Origin: Candidatus Bathyarchaeota archaeon
GTDB taxonomy: Archaea; Thermoproteota; Bathyarchaeia; TCS64
Assembly (NCBI GenBank): GCA_016783455.1
Contig: JADHWN010000008.1
Location: 1-64,000 of the forward strand
DNA: 64,000 bases
Direction of reading: 5' to 3'
Shown: positions 25,661-34,126 of the stretch, one piece after another
How positions within the stretch are numbered: the stretch's first letter is position 1
How the letters are laid out: every line of letters starts with the position of its first letter
The notes under the pieces: model-generated
What the model was told of the DNA's origin: nothing
What the model saw: the letters and a program-made list of their open reading frames with translations, nothing else
Database searches by the model: none
Position numbers and translations under genes: made by a program

Positions 25661-25960
25661 CTAGCCGAAGAGGGCGCTGAGGCCCTGGAGGTCCTCCTCC
25701 TTCTCCTCTTCTTCCTCTTCCTCTGGCTCCTCCGCCTCCTCATCAGCGGCGGCAGCGGCGGCGGGAGCGGCAGCGGCGGCTGTGAGCACCGGCGCCTTGA
25801 GGGCCTCCTCGATGTCGACCTCTGCGAGGGCGGCGACGAGGGCCTTGACCCTGACGTTGTCGGGGCTGATTCCCGCTGCGTTGAGGATGCTCTCCACTGT
25901 TCCCTCCGTGATCTCCTTACCTGAGCTATGCAGGAGCATGGCGGCATACATGTATTCCAT
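25661..25960 (-). CDS. rpl12: Ribosomal protein P1 (L12e)
   Basis: The 99-residue stalk protein has an all-helical N-terminal dimerisation domain ([19 protein letters not shown] to about residue 58), an Ala-rich hinge, an acidic Glu run and the C-terminal factor-binding tail [10 protein letters not shown]. The frame is open far upstream, but ATG at 25958-25960 with GAGGTGAAAGGT before it is the proper start. It is not next to L10 as usual; the L11-L1-L10 genes are 9 kb away on the other strand. Confidence 0.95.
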   Translation of the reverse strand: MEYMYAAMLLHSSGKEITEGTVESILNAAGISPDNVRVKALVAALAEVDIEEALKAPVLTAAAAAPAAAAAADEEAEEPEEEEEEEKEEDLQGLSALFG

Positions 25961-26101
25961 ACCTTTCACCTCTAGTTGATAGTGCGGTCTCTCGGACCGT
26001 ATTCTAAGGAGCATGGAACCGGCTTTTATTTCTTTCCTATTTAGGATGCAGGTGCGAAGAGTTTTATCGGCCCTCTGTTCAGAGTCTGTCGAGGGACGTT
26101 T

Positions 26102-26980
26102 ATGGCCAGGAGGATCATGAAGAAGCCGTCGGAGAAGCTCGACCAACTTGTGGATTCGGTGCTGGGGCCCCACGCGCCACCCATCGCCAGCGTTGCCCCG
26201 GGCGAGGTCGTGGAGGTTGAGACTTGGAGCGCCCTTGAGAGGGTGACTAATCCGGTGACGGGGCCAATCGAGGTCGAGGGGGCTGAGGCGGGGGACACCC
26301 TCGTCGTTGAGATATTGGATATCGAGATGCCTGACGAGGGGACCACGGCCATCTTCCCCAGCTTCGGGGCCCTTGAGGGCTGGCTGAACCTGATGGAGCC
26401 GAGGCGTAAGATGTGCGAGATCAGGGAGGGTAGGGTTCTCTACGTCACCGACAGGGGGGAGACGGTCGAGCTGGAGGCCGATCCCTTCATAGGTACCATC
26501 GGTGTCTCCCCCGAGTTCGAGTCCATCACCACCCTCTCTCCCGGTCGTCACGGGGGTAATATGGACTGCCCGGATGTCAGGCCCGGTAATACTCTGATGC
26601 TCCCTGTGTTCAGGCCCGGTGCCCTGCTGGGGCTCGGTGACGTCCACGCCGTCCAAGGGGACGGGGAGATCTGCGGAGTCGCCGTGGAGATCCCCGCTGT
26701 CGTCACATTGAGGTTGGATCTTCAGAAGGGGAGGAGAATAGGCTGGCCCAGGGTCGTGTCCCCCGATGAGTTCATGACGGTGGGTAGCGCCAGGCCCCTC
26801 GAGGATGCGGCGCGTCAGGCGTTCAGGGAGATGGTGGACTGGATGGTCGCTGACTTCGGCTGGGTTCGTGATGACGCCTACATGTTCCTCAGCCTGGCGG
26901 CGAAGAGCCGTATAGCTCAGATTGTGGATCCCCTATATACTGCCGTGGTGAAGCTTAGCAGGAGCTACTTGGAGAGGTGA
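26102..26980 (+). CDS. Acetamidase/formamidase family protein
   Basis: The 292-residue protein matches the FmdA_AmdA family. [20 protein letters not shown] and [17 protein letters not shown] in the middle hold conserved Asp, His, Cys and Glu residues. These enzymes release ammonia from formamide or acetamide; the substrate cannot be read from sequence. Formamide would give formate, usable by Fhs at 8.2 kb. It diverges from rpl12 and is followed after 7 bp by a zinc-ribbon gene. Confidence 0.88.
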   Translation: MARRIMKKPSEKLDQLVDSVLGPHAPPIASVAPGEVVEVETWSALERVTNPVTGPIEVEGAEAGDTLVVEILDIEMPDEGTTAIFPSFGALEGWLNLMEPRRKMCEIREGRVLYVTDRGETVELEADPFIGTIGVSPEFESITTLSPGRHGGNMDCPDVRPGNTLMLPVFRPGALLGLGDVHAVQGDGEICGVAVEIPAVVTLRLDLQKGRRIGWPRVVSPDEFMTVGSARPLEDAARQAFREMVDWMVADFGWVRDDAYMFLSLAAKSRIAQIVDPLYTAVVKLSRSYLER

Positions 26981-26987
26981 TGTCCGG

Positions 26988-27278
26988 ATGATCGAGGAGT
27001 CTGTCTGCCCGAAGTGCGGTGGCAGGATGGTCTTGGGTGAGGTCAAGTACTGGCTGAAGTCGGTGAGCCAGGGTCAGATGAGCCCCTTCGTTCAGCAGAT
27101 GCCCATTCAGGATCTGACGAGCATGGCGGAGACGGAGACGAGGGCCTTCTTCTGGGAGGAGAAGACGGGTGAGAAGAAAGGATGGCTGTTTAAGAGGGAT
27201 GAGGTACGGGAGATGGGGCTGAAGGGCTACAGGTGCGTTGCGTGTAGCTTCATCGAGTTCTACGCTGTGGAGAGGTAG
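26988..27278 (+). CDS. Small zinc-ribbon protein, unknown
   Basis: The 96-residue protein has one CxxC pair at the N-terminus (CPKCGG) and another near the C-terminus (CVACS), which could join to form a zinc ribbon around an inserted segment (FFWEEKTGEKKGWLFKRDE). No catalytic motif is visible. It lies 7 bp after the formamidase gene and is probably co-transcribed. Confidence 0.65.
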   Translation: MIEESVCPKCGGRMVLGEVKYWLKSVSQGQMSPFVQQMPIQDLTSMAETETRAFFWEEKTGEKKGWLFKRDEVREMGLKGYRCVACSFIEFYAVER

Positions 27279-27340
27279 CCCTCCCCTCCGCGTGTGGTTG
27301 GCCTCGTGCGCGTTGATGAGAGATTTTTGGGTGGTTACGG

Positions 27341-28390
27341 TTATCTGCCTTGTCCTGTCTGAAAGTTTGACGCTATTCGGGTCATGTAATAAGTCAGCCA
27401 GTCGTCCTCGATGAGATGGAATAGCCTGTACTTCATCACCACGGTGGAGGCACCGTCCTCCCTCACGCTCATTTTGGACACTGGCTTGCCCACGTATCTG
27501 AAGTGGGTTTCATCCGGTAGGTACATCCCTTCGAGCCAGTCGAGGATCGCCTTGACGGAGCGCTGCGTGGGCTCGACGCCCGCCTCCGAGAACATTAGGA
27601 GCTCCCTGACGGTGTCGTGGCCGTGCCAGAAGAACCTCCTTATCTCGTGTTCCGGCTTCTGGTCGAGATGCCATATGAGGAAGTCTAAGCCTGATCTGTA
27701 GGCCTCCTCGTCCGAGGGGTCCCCGGAATAGAACAGGGATGTCGTCGCGAAGTAGGTGGACCAGGGGCAGCTCCTGTCCCAGATCTTGTAGGGGGCTGAG
27801 GTCCCGTCCCTGTGGCCCTCATGGACCCATCCGCCGTCCTCCCGGGCCCACCTCTTGAGCAGCTCGAAGGACCTCCTCAGCCTCGGGTCCCTCCCCATGC
27901 CGACCTTGGCGAGGCCTGTGAGCTGGGCCGACATCCTGCACGGAACGTTCCTGGGGTCGGGGTCGCTCCCCATCTCCTCAGGGGGATCCCGGGTCTCAGC
28001 CAAGACCCCGTTGGGCCACTGGTAAGTGAGGTTGTACTCGCAGGCCCTCTTCACCCTCTCGTCTCTGACATCATATCCCATGTCGCCCAGGATGGAGAGT
28101 ATCCAGGACGTCGTCACGTACTTGGGGCTCACCGGGGTGTAACCTGACTTCGGGACGTAGGACGGCTTGCTTGCCCAGGGCCCACCTGAGAGCCAGGAGC
28201 CGTCATCCCTCTGCTTGAAGAATATTTCGTGGCTGCCGGGGTCCTCCTCCACGCGCTCCCAGAGCTCCCTCATCTCCCCCGACCCGGGCGCCGCTCCCAG
28301 CAGGTGGAGGTAGGTGAGGTACCTGACAGGCGCCGAGCCGTTCTCCCGAAGCCATTCTATGTTTTTCTCGATCTGATTCTGGGATAACAC
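27341..28390 (-). CDS. Alpha/alpha-toroid (prenyltransferase/terpene-cyclase-fold) protein
   Basis: The product has repeats typical of the alpha-alpha barrel seen in squalene cyclases and protein prenyltransferases: RDDGSWLSGGPW, YQWPNGVLAE and AREDGGWVHEG. No DXDD or zinc-site signature is clear, so catalysis is doubtful. The frame extends to 28468, overlapping the upstream gene. GTG at 28390 follows AGGAGGAGG at ideal spacing and is preferred, giving 349 residues. It lies downstream of an MFS gene on the same strand. Confidence 0.6.
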   Translation of the reverse strand: MLSQNQIEKNIEWLRENGSAPVRYLTYLHLLGAAPGSGEMRELWERVEEDPGSHEIFFKQRDDGSWLSGGPWASKPSYVPKSGYTPVSPKYVTTSWILSILGDMGYDVRDERVKRACEYNLTYQWPNGVLAETRDPPEEMGSDPDPRNVPCRMSAQLTGLAKVGMGRDPRLRRSFELLKRWAREDGGWVHEGHRDGTSAPYKIWDRSCPWSTYFATTSLFYSGDPSDEEAYRSGLDFLIWHLDQKPEHEIRRFFWHGHDTVRELLMFSEAGVEPTQRSVKAILDWLEGMYLPDETHFRYVGKPVSKMSVREDGASTVVMKYRLFHLIEDDWLTYYMTRIASNFQTGQGR

Positions 28391-28464
28391 GGAGCCTCCT
28401 CCTAGTGATTCAGGATATAAAATAGGGAATGTGGTAAAAAAGGTGTTTTTTTGCGACCTAACTG

Positions 28465-29631
28465 TCATGCATTTTCTACAACATCGGAGCCTTCATCCTC
28501 GCCCTCATTCCTGAAGAGCAGGTAGAACGAGGAGGCGTAGATCAGGTAGAGACCCCCGCCTAGTACTGGAGGAGCTTCAAGGGAGACATTCTCCATGAGA
28601 TAGCCACCTAGCCTCGGGGAGACGACGTTGCTCGCTGTGGCGGCCATGGTCGTCAGGCTGTTCGCCGTCGCCTTCTCGTCCTCGTGGAGAAGCCTGTAGA
28701 AGTAAGAGGGCATCAGGGGGTTGCTGATTGAGGCGATGCTGAGACGCAGGATGTAGATGACTGAGACCCAGAGGAAGCTGGGCGCGATGGGAAACATGAG
28801 CCAGAAGGGGACTGTGAGGCCTAAGGCGAGGGATATGGTCTTCAGGGACCCCAGCCTCTTCGCGACCCTCGGGGCAACCGCGTTGCCCCCAGCCTGGACG
28901 AACCTTGAGACAAAGAAGAGCCCCCCAAGGGCGTCCGACTTGACCCCGAACTTCGTGTTCACGTAGTACGGGAATAGGCCGAAGAATCCGAAGGCGATGT
29001 TCTGTATCATGTAGAGGAAGGAGAACTTCACGACCACATCCTTCGACTTGAGGTTGAACCTGAAGCCCTCCCCGTTTCCCTCTTGCTCGGGGGAGCTTCT
29101 TATGGCCAAGTAGTAGAAGGGGAGGTCGGCCAGGAAGAACGCCATGCTGAAGAGCATGACGAGCCAGTAGGAGTGCTGAAGCGTGAAGCCGTAGCTGCTC
29201 ATCAGCATTGGGGGTACGAACCCTACCAAGCTCCCCAAGGCGTTGCAGAGGATGTAGATCGCCCCCTGAAGGCCGAAGGCCCTGTCCATGTCCTCGTCAT
29301 CGAAGAGCGAGGAGTAGAGGGGATTCATAACGGAGCCGGTGGCGTTCCCCACTCCTAACAGGAGCCACGCGACGCTCAGGAGCCCGATGCTCTTACTCGT
29401 CATCACGAGGGCGAAGGCCACCATCGTGACCGTCATCCCAGCCATGAAGACTCTGCCCCTCCTATACCTGTCAGCGATGACTCCGGCTGGCACAGTCAGA
29501 ATGAGCATCGCCATAGGGTTCATCATGAAGATGGAGCCCAGGTCCACGCTTCCGAAGCCTAAGGTCATGAGGTAGAGCTGGATGACAACCCCGAACACCC
29601 CGTTGGCGAAGCCGTTGAGCACGTTAGCCAT
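28465..29631 (-). CDS. MFS transporter
   Basis: The protein predicts about 12 membrane helices. ADRYRRGRVFMAG matches the MFS loop 2-3 signature, and GVKSDALGGLFFVSRFVQ lies in the second half. Substrate is unknown. The first ATG in frame begins inside helix 1 (MANVLNGFANGVFG). The frame is open 19 codons further upstream to CTG at 29686-29688, which sits 6 nt after GGAGGTG and would restore a normal cytoplasmic N-terminus (DLSAFVPNRVSTPAKFF). A near-cognate CTG start is therefore plausible. Confidence 0.85.
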   Translation of the reverse strand: MANVLNGFANGVFGVVIQLYLMTLGFGSVDLGSIFMMNPMAMLILTVPAGVIADRYRRGRVFMAGMTVTMVAFALVMTSKSIGLLSVAWLLLGVGNATGSVMNPLYSSLFDDEDMDRAFGLQGAIYILCNALGSLVGFVPPMLMSSYGFTLQHSYWLVMLFSMAFFLADLPFYYLAIRSSPEQEGNGEGFRFNLKSKDVVVKFSFLYMIQNIAFGFFGLFPYYVNTKFGVKSDALGGLFFVSRFVQAGGNAVAPRVAKRLGSLKTISLALGLTVPFWLMFPIAPSFLWVSVIYILRLSIASISNPLMPSYFYRLLHEDEKATANSLTTMAATASNVVSPRLGGYLMENVSLEAPPVLGGGLYLIYASSFYLLFRNEGEDEGSDVVENA

Positions 29632-29849
29632 CAGGAAGAACTTCGCCGGCGTGGAGACCCTATTCGGAACGAACGCGCTCAGGTCCAGCTACTCCACCTC
29701 CATGACGCCTAATCGAATCGGGTCTCCGCATAAAAGAGTGATACACATGGGGTAATCACAACATGTGAGCGCAGAATACTCCCGAGAGGCTTGATCGATA
29801 TCCATAATTCATAAAATGATTCAGGAATCTGGGTCGATGGACCTTATAT

Positions 29850-29866
29850 TATTCAAAATATGAATA
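29850..29866. promoter_or_regulatory. AT-rich inverted repeat before zinc-ribbon gene
   Basis: TATTCA (29850-29855) and TGAATA (29861-29866) form a perfect 6-bp inverted repeat with spacer AAATA. It lies 26-42 nt before the start at 29892, where a TATA box is expected, so it may be an operator overlapping the core promoter. The rest of the 29.70-29.89 kb gap shows only AT-rich DNA. Confidence 0.4.
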
Positions 29867-29891
29867 CCGTAAGTCTCACGGAGGACTGAAT

Positions 29892-30041
29892 ATGCCCCTA
29901 CTGATATTCCGCAAGGCAACGGAGAAGATACCCGAAGACGAGTTAGGTCTCTGGCGTCCGTGCTGGAGATGTGGACACCAGTTCCCTAGAGATGAGGGAG
30001 CCTGCCCCATCTGCGGAACAAAACGAGGGAAGCACCGTTAG
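29892..30041 (+). CDS. Small zinc-ribbon protein, 49 aa
   Basis: ATG at 29892 is preceded by GGAGGACTGAAT, a strong ribosome site. The 49-residue product has four cysteines in a compact ribbon (CWRCGHQFPR...CPICGTKRG) and a basic C-terminus (TKRGKHR), suggesting nucleic-acid or ribosome binding. No family is recognised. It lies 165 bp upstream of the S19e operon, which has its own promoter. Confidence 0.65.
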   Translation: MPLLIFRKATEKIPEDELGLWRPCWRCGHQFPRDEGACPICGTKRGKHR

Positions 30042-30157
30042 CCATCTGCAACAAAATAACGCTCGATGGCTTAGGGGAGAGTATACGGCTTCGTGTATTG
30101 AACTAAACCTTTTTATCCTGATTCCGGGGTAAGACTTGACGACCGGTGGGAAAGACT

Positions 30158-30167
30158 AGATATATAT
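30158..30167 (+). promoter_or_regulatory. TATA box of the S19e operon
   Basis: AGATATATAT lies 40-49 nt before the S19e ATG. A transcription start near 30190 would leave a leader of about 15-20 nt. Confidence 0.6.
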
Positions 30168-30206
30168 GTCGGTCCCCCAGTCATTTCAAGTGCAAAATCA
30201 GAGAGG

Positions 30207-30668
30207 ATGGATTTGACAACCGTCTACGACGTACCGGCGGACGCCCTCATCAAAAGGCTATCCGACTACATCAAGGGCAACGTGACCCAGGTTCAGCCAC
30301 CCGAGTGGGCAGCCTACGTTAAGACTGGCACCCACGTCGAGAGAGCCCCACTGGACCCCGACTGGTGGTACGTCCGCACAGCTTCCATGATGAGGAAGCT
30401 CTACCTCAAGGGGCCCGTCGGCGTCTCCAGGCTCAGGAAGGATTACGGGGGCCGCCAGAGACGGGGGGTCAGGCCAGCCCACTTCCGCAAGGCGGGGGGC
30501 AACATCCTCAGGAGCATATTCCAGCAGCTGGAGGCGGCGGAGCTCGTCACGAAGGACGGAACCAAGGGACGGGTGGTCAGCGCCAAGGGGAGGAGCCTCC
30601 TCGACGCCGTGTCCGGCCAGATAAAGCGTGAACTCGACAGGGAGAGGCCCGAGCTCAAGCCGTACTGA
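30207..30668 (+). CDS. rps19e: Ribosomal protein S19e
   Basis: The 153-residue protein matches eS19: TTVYDVPADALIKRLSDYIK, PDWWYVRTASMMRKLYLKGP and a GVSRLRKDYGGRQRRGVRPA loop. It belongs to the small-subunit head. It opens a seven-gene operon (S19e, PDCD5-like, L39e, L31e, LX, prefoldin alpha, FtsY) that is conserved in many archaea. Confidence 0.96.
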   Translation: MDLTTVYDVPADALIKRLSDYIKGNVTQVQPPEWAAYVKTGTHVERAPLDPDWWYVRTASMMRKLYLKGPVGVSRLRKDYGGRQRRGVRPAHFRKAGGNILRSIFQQLEAAELVTKDGTKGRVVSAKGRSLLDAVSGQIKRELDRERPELKPY

Positions 30669-30678
30669 GGGGTGGACG

Positions 30679-31017
30679 GTGTCTTCGGACGAGGAACTTG
30701 AGAGGCTCAGGCAGAAGCGGATCATGGAGATACAGGCTCAACAGCAGCAGCAGGACAATGTGCAGCAGGCACGGCAGGAATCTGAGGCTCAGAAGCAGTC
30801 CCTCCTACGCCAGATCCTCACCCCCGAGGCGCGCCAGCGGCTCGCAAACGTCAAGATAGTCCGTCCGGACTTCGCCGCCCAGCTCGAGTTACAGCTGATA
30901 CAGGCGGCGCAGAGCAGAAGGGTCCCCATACCCATCGGGGATGAGACCCTAAAGAAGCTCCTGGCCCAGCTCCAGGCCCAGCAGCAGAAGAGGGATATCA
31001 GGATAACGAGGAGATAG
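30679..31017 (+). CDS. PDCD5-family DNA-binding protein
   Basis: The 112-residue protein matches the archaeal PDCD5 family: an N-terminal Gln-rich coiled helix (ERLRQKRIMEIQAQQQQQDN) and a three-helix core (LTPEARQRLANVKIVRPDFA). The GTG at 30679 after GAGGGGTGG is preferred; the frame is open further into S19e. Its presence between S19e and L39e is the normal archaeal order. Confidence 0.93.
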   Translation: MSSDEELERLRQKRIMEIQAQQQQQDNVQQARQESEAQKQSLLRQILTPEARQRLANVKIVRPDFAAQLELQLIQAAQSRRVPIPIGDETLKKLLAQLQAQQQKRDIRITRR

Positions 31018-31019
31018 AG

Positions 31020-31178
31020 ATGGCACGGAACAAGCACCTGGCATACAAGATCCGCCTCAACAAGGCGGCGAGGCAGAAGAAGTCGGTCCCGGCATGGATA
31101 ATAGCCAAGACCAAGGGGACCGTCCGCATGAGCCCCAAGAGCAGGCGGAACTGGAGAAACAGGAAGCTCAGGATCTAG
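31020..31178 (+). CDS. rpl39e: Ribosomal protein L39e
   Basis: The 52-residue, highly basic protein (ARNKHLAYKIRLNKAARQ; RNWRNRKLRI) is eL39, which lines the peptide exit tunnel. ATG at 31020 lies 2 bp after the PDCD5 stop. It is full length for the family. Confidence 0.96.
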   Translation: MARNKHLAYKIRLNKAARQKKSVPAWIIAKTKGTVRMSPKSRRNWRNRKLRI

Positions 31179-31190
31179 GAGGAGACATGA

Positions 31191-31478
31191 ATGTCGGACA
31201 CTGAGTACGTTGATGAGAGGATCTACACCGTGCCCTTCGGCCGCGCCTGGAGCACGCCCAAGTACAAGAGGGCCCAGAAGGTCGTCGCCCTCCTCAGGAA
31301 GTTCGTCCAGAGACACATGAAGCCGACGGAGATCAACATCGACCCCACGGTGAACGAGGAGATCTGGAAGAACGGCATCGGCAACCCCCCCAGGAAGATC
31401 AGGGTACGGCTCCAGAAGGACGACCAGGGCTTCGTGCTTGTCACCCTCGCCGAGGCGGATGTAGAGGTGGAGGCATGA
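31191..31478 (+). CDS. rpl31e: Ribosomal protein L31e
   Basis: The 95-residue protein matches eL31 (ERIYTVPFGRAWSTPKYKRA; FVQRHMKPTEINIDPTVNEE), located at the tunnel exit where SRP and the translocon dock. Its stop overlaps the start of LX by four bases (ATGA). In many archaea the eIF6 gene sits between L31e and LX; it is absent here. Confidence 0.96.
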   Translation: MSDTEYVDERIYTVPFGRAWSTPKYKRAQKVVALLRKFVQRHMKPTEINIDPTVNEEIWKNGIGNPPRKIRVRLQKDDQGFVLVTLAEADVEVEA

Positions 31479-31696
31479 GCGAGGTCAAGATCTACAGGAT
31501 CCACGGCCGCATAGACAAGCCCCGCCTGTTCGAGCCCATCACGTTCAAGAAGGACATCACGGCCGCCAAGGAGAACCACGCGGTCGAGAGGATCTACGCC
31601 GAGATGGGAAGCCGCCACCGGGCGAAGCGCCATGAGATCAAGATTCTTAAAGTCGAAGAGGTAGAGGAGAGCGAGAAGGAAGGCTCTCAGAGTTGA
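31475..31696 (+). CDS. rplX: Ribosomal protein LX (L18a/L20a)
   Basis: The 73-residue protein matches archaeal LX: KIYRIHGRIDKPRLFEPITF, KENHAVERIYAEMGSRHRAK, IKILKVEEVEE. The gene overlaps L31e upstream and its TGA overlaps the TTG start of prefoldin alpha, indicating tight translational coupling. Confidence 0.93.
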   Translation: MSEVKIYRIHGRIDKPRLFEPITFKKDITAAKENHAVERIYAEMGSRHRAKRHEIKILKVEEVEESEKEGSQS

Positions 31697-32136
31697 CCGT
31701 CGCGAACCGTGAGGACCAGACACGGAGACTGATCTACGAGCTACAGCTTATGCAGGGGACTGCGGACACCCTCCAGCAGCGCCTCGCCATCCTCCAGAAC
31801 GCCCTGGCAGACCTCAGGGTAGCCGAGGAGTCACTGAAGGCCCTCAGCGAGACGGAGGAGGGCTCCCCCATCCTCATCCCCATGGGAGGGGGCACGCTGG
31901 TCAACGCCCAGCTAGGCGACACGAGCAAGGTCATAATCAACATCGGCGCCGAGGTCTCCATCGACATGCCCCTAGAGGACGCCCAGAAGAACGTCGCAGA
32001 CAGGCTGGAGAACGTGGAGAAGACCAACACCTCCGTTGAGCAGCAGCTCCAGCAGCTCCTCGCCCAGATGGAGGTCCACAGGGACGGCATCAACAGGCTG
32101 AGCGCCCAGATCCGAGGGGAAGCTCAGGGTGTTTGA
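31693..32136 (+). CDS. pfdA: Prefoldin subunit alpha
   Basis: The 147-residue protein has two long coiled-coil helices (about 10-55 and 95-145) flanking a beta hairpin region with ILIPMGGGTLVNAQL and VIINIGAEVSIDMP, as in GimC alpha. The complex captures unfolded proteins for the thermosome. The TTG start overlaps the LX stop, and its end overlaps the start of ftsY by 8 bp. Confidence 0.92.
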   Translation: MTVANREDQTRRLIYELQLMQGTADTLQQRLAILQNALADLRVAEESLKALSETEEGSPILIPMGGGTLVNAQLGDTSKVIINIGAEVSIDMPLEDAQKNVADRLENVEKTNTSVEQQLQQLLAQMEVHRDGINRLSAQIRGEAQGV

Positions 32137-33037
32137 GAAGCTCAAGCAGGGAATAAAGGGCGTAGTCGAGCGCATCTCCAAGAGCGAGCTTTCTGAGAAG
32201 GACCTGGACCCCATCCTATGGGACCTCCAGCTCCAGCTGATCTCCAACGACGTCGCCGTCGAGATCGCCCAGAGGGTCTGCCAGGAGCTCAAGGAGCGCC
32301 TCGCAGGCGTCCAACTCGCCAGGTTCGGGGACAAGACGGAGCCGGTGAAGGAGGCCCTAAGGGAGGCCATCGAGGCCGTCATGGCTACCAACGGCGAACT
32401 GGACATCCTGGACCTCGCCGACGGCAAGGAGGAGGGGGAGCCCCTCGTCGTCATGTTCGTGGGCATCAACGGCACCGGGAAGACCACCACCATCGCCAAG
32501 ATCTCCAAGCTCCTCATGGACAACGGCCACACCGTGGTCCTCGCCTCAGGGGACACCTACAGGGCAGGGGCCATCGAGCAGCTCGAGGAGCACGCCAGGA
32601 GGCTCGGCGTCAGGGTCATCAAGCACAAGTACGGCTCGGACGCCGCCGCCGTGAGCTTCGACGCCGTGCAGCACGCCAGGGCCCGGGGAATAGACGTCGT
32701 CCTCATCGACACGGCGGGGCGTATGCAGACCAACCGGAACCTCATGGACGAGCTCCAGAAGATCAAGAGGGTGGTGCAGCCAGACCTCACGGTGATGGTC
32801 CTGGACTCACTCATCGGGAACGACGCCGTCGACCAGGCCCAGACATTCAACGAGATCGTGGGTTTCGACGCCGCTATCCTCACCAAGGTGGACGCCGACG
32901 CCAAGGGGGGGAGCAGCCTAAGCGTCACCTACCTCACCGGGAAGCCCATAATCTACGTCGGGGTCGGCCAGGAATACAGGGACCTCCAGCCCTTCGACGC
33001 CGCCTGGTTCGCGGAGAAGATACTCGCTGATACGTAA
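32129..33037 (+). CDS. ftsY: SRP receptor FtsY
   Basis: The 302-residue SRP GTPase has a short N-domain (1-95), G1 GINGTGKTTTIAKI, the DTYRAGAIEQLEEHA motif, G3 DTAGRMQTN, and G4/closing motifs TKVDADAKGG and YVGVGQEYRDLQPFD. It receives SRP-bound ribosomes at the membrane. The GTG start lies inside the prefoldin gene. secE follows after 37 bp. Confidence 0.96.
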   Translation: MFEKLKQGIKGVVERISKSELSEKDLDPILWDLQLQLISNDVAVEIAQRVCQELKERLAGVQLARFGDKTEPVKEALREAIEAVMATNGELDILDLADGKEEGEPLVVMFVGINGTGKTTTIAKISKLLMDNGHTVVLASGDTYRAGAIEQLEEHARRLGVRVIKHKYGSDAAAVSFDAVQHARARGIDVVLIDTAGRMQTNRNLMDELQKIKRVVQPDLTVMVLDSLIGNDAVDQAQTFNEIVGFDAAILTKVDADAKGGSSLSVTYLTGKPIIYVGVGQEYRDLQPFDAAWFAEKILADT

Positions 33038-33074
33038 AGGATTTAAACCCGTCCTCCATGGATAGGAGCACAAG

Positions 33075-33248
33075 ATGGGACTAGGCAGCTTCTTCCAATC
33101 GGCTTCACGCCTCCTGCGCACATTAGCCAGGCCGGACTGGAAGACCTACTGGCTGAGCATCAAGATCGTCTTCGTGGGAGTCGCCATCATCGGGGCGATA
33201 GGATACTTCGTCAAGGCTATCGCGCTGATGTTCACACCGCTCTCTTAA
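33075..33248 (+). CDS. secE: SecE / Sec61-gamma translocase subunit
   Basis: The 57-residue protein has an amphipathic N-terminal helix (QSASRLLRTLARPDWKTYWLS) and one membrane helix (KIVFVGVAIIGAIGYFVKAIAL), the SecE/Sec61-gamma layout. It normally precedes nusG (spt5); here 1.4 kb of flavoprotein genes separates them. Confidence 0.9.
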   Translation: MGLGSFFQSASRLLRTLARPDWKTYWLSIKIVFVGVAIIGAIGYFVKAIALMFTPLS

Positions 33249-33301
33249 CCTAAAACGCCTGTCTAGACCCCTGTGAAGCCTTGTTGAGAACGTGTTGGTC
33301 T

Positions 33302-33409
33302 CTAGTCTAGATCCTTGTTGTACGGGTACTTCACGTAGAACAGGTACATGAGGCCAACCAGGAAGATCGCCGCTAAGCCAAGAATCACCTCGAACTCGAG
33401 GAACGCCAC
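33302..33409 (-). CDS. Possible 35-residue membrane microprotein
   Basis: GTG at 33409 follows GGAGGG at close spacing and opens a 35-residue frame. It has one hydrophobic segment (ILGLAAIFLVGLMYLFYV) after a short N-terminus and a polar tail ending YNKDLD. Family and function are unknown. It lies convergent to secE and divergent from the flavoprotein gene. The strong ribosome site and clean single-span topology favour a real gene. Confidence 0.45.
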   Translation of the reverse strand: MAFLEFEVILGLAAIFLVGLMYLFYVKYPYNKDLD

Positions 33410-33535
33410 TGAACCCTCCAACTCCGGACCTCCCGACAACCGCGTAAACCCCACGCGAGGCTATAAACAATTCCCCCGGAGGTAGCCGGGTCTTCTGGGG
33501 AAAGGTTTTCATCCCAACGGTGTGAGGATCTACCG

Positions 33536-34126
33536 ATGATTCTGGGTCTGTGCGGGAGCCCTAGGGCGCAAGCCACGGAGCATGTCTTGGAGGCGACCCT
33601 CAAGATGCTGGAGGAGAGGGGACTGGAGACCCGCCTCTGGACCGTCAGGGGGAAGCGGATAGGGTTCTGCGTCCATTGCGATGGCTGCCTCGGTGGGGGC
33701 GGCTGCGTCATCCAGGACGACGTCCAGGAGGTTTACCCCCTCCTCAGGGAGGCGGAGGGGCTCATAATCGCCTCCCCGGTCTACAACGGGGGAGTCAGCG
33801 CCCAGATGAAGGCGGTCATGGACAGGACACGTGCGCTGCTGGCCAGCGACCCCGACTCCCTCAGGGGGAAGCCGGGGATGGCCATAGCCGTAGGGGGCGA
33901 CAGGGCCGGGGGGCAGGAGCTGGCGCTGCAGCAGATCTCGACCTACTACACAATCAACGGGGTACTAACCCTGAGCGGGGGATTCTTTGGGGCCAACCTG
34001 GGGGCCTCCTTCTGGTCCAAAGACACCCTTGCAGGCGTCAAGGGGGACGAGGAGGGCTTCAGGGGGCTGAGGAAGACAGTCAAGCGCTTCAGCGAGCACA
34101 TCAAGAGGAGGGAGCCTGAGACATGA
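33536..34126 (+). CDS. Iron-sulfur flavoprotein (NADPH-dependent FMN reductase family)
   Basis: The 196-residue protein has the flavodoxin-like FMN signature GLCGSPRAQATEHVLEATL and the middle SPVYNGGVSAQMKAVMDR. A compact cysteine motif (CVHCDGCLGGGGCV, about 44-57) resembles the Isf 4Fe-4S site. Isf proteins pass electrons from ferredoxin. The next gene, AfpA-like, starts 4 bp before its stop, suggesting a functional pair. Confidence 0.85.
   Translation: MILGLCGSPRAQATEHVLEATLKMLEERGLETRLWTVRGKRIGFCVHCDGCLGGGGCVIQDDVQEVYPLLREAEGLIIASPVYNGGVSAQMKAVMDRTRALLASDPDSLRGKPGMAIAVGGDRAGGQELALQQISTYYTINGVLTLSGGFFGANLGASFWSKDTLAGVKGDEEGFRGLRKTVKRFSEHIKRREPET

Noticed and set aside
25961-26656. Open extension upstream of the L12 start, giving a 331-residue frame
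   Set aside because: The extension is antisense to the formamidase gene and L12 begins properly at 25960 with its own ribosome site.
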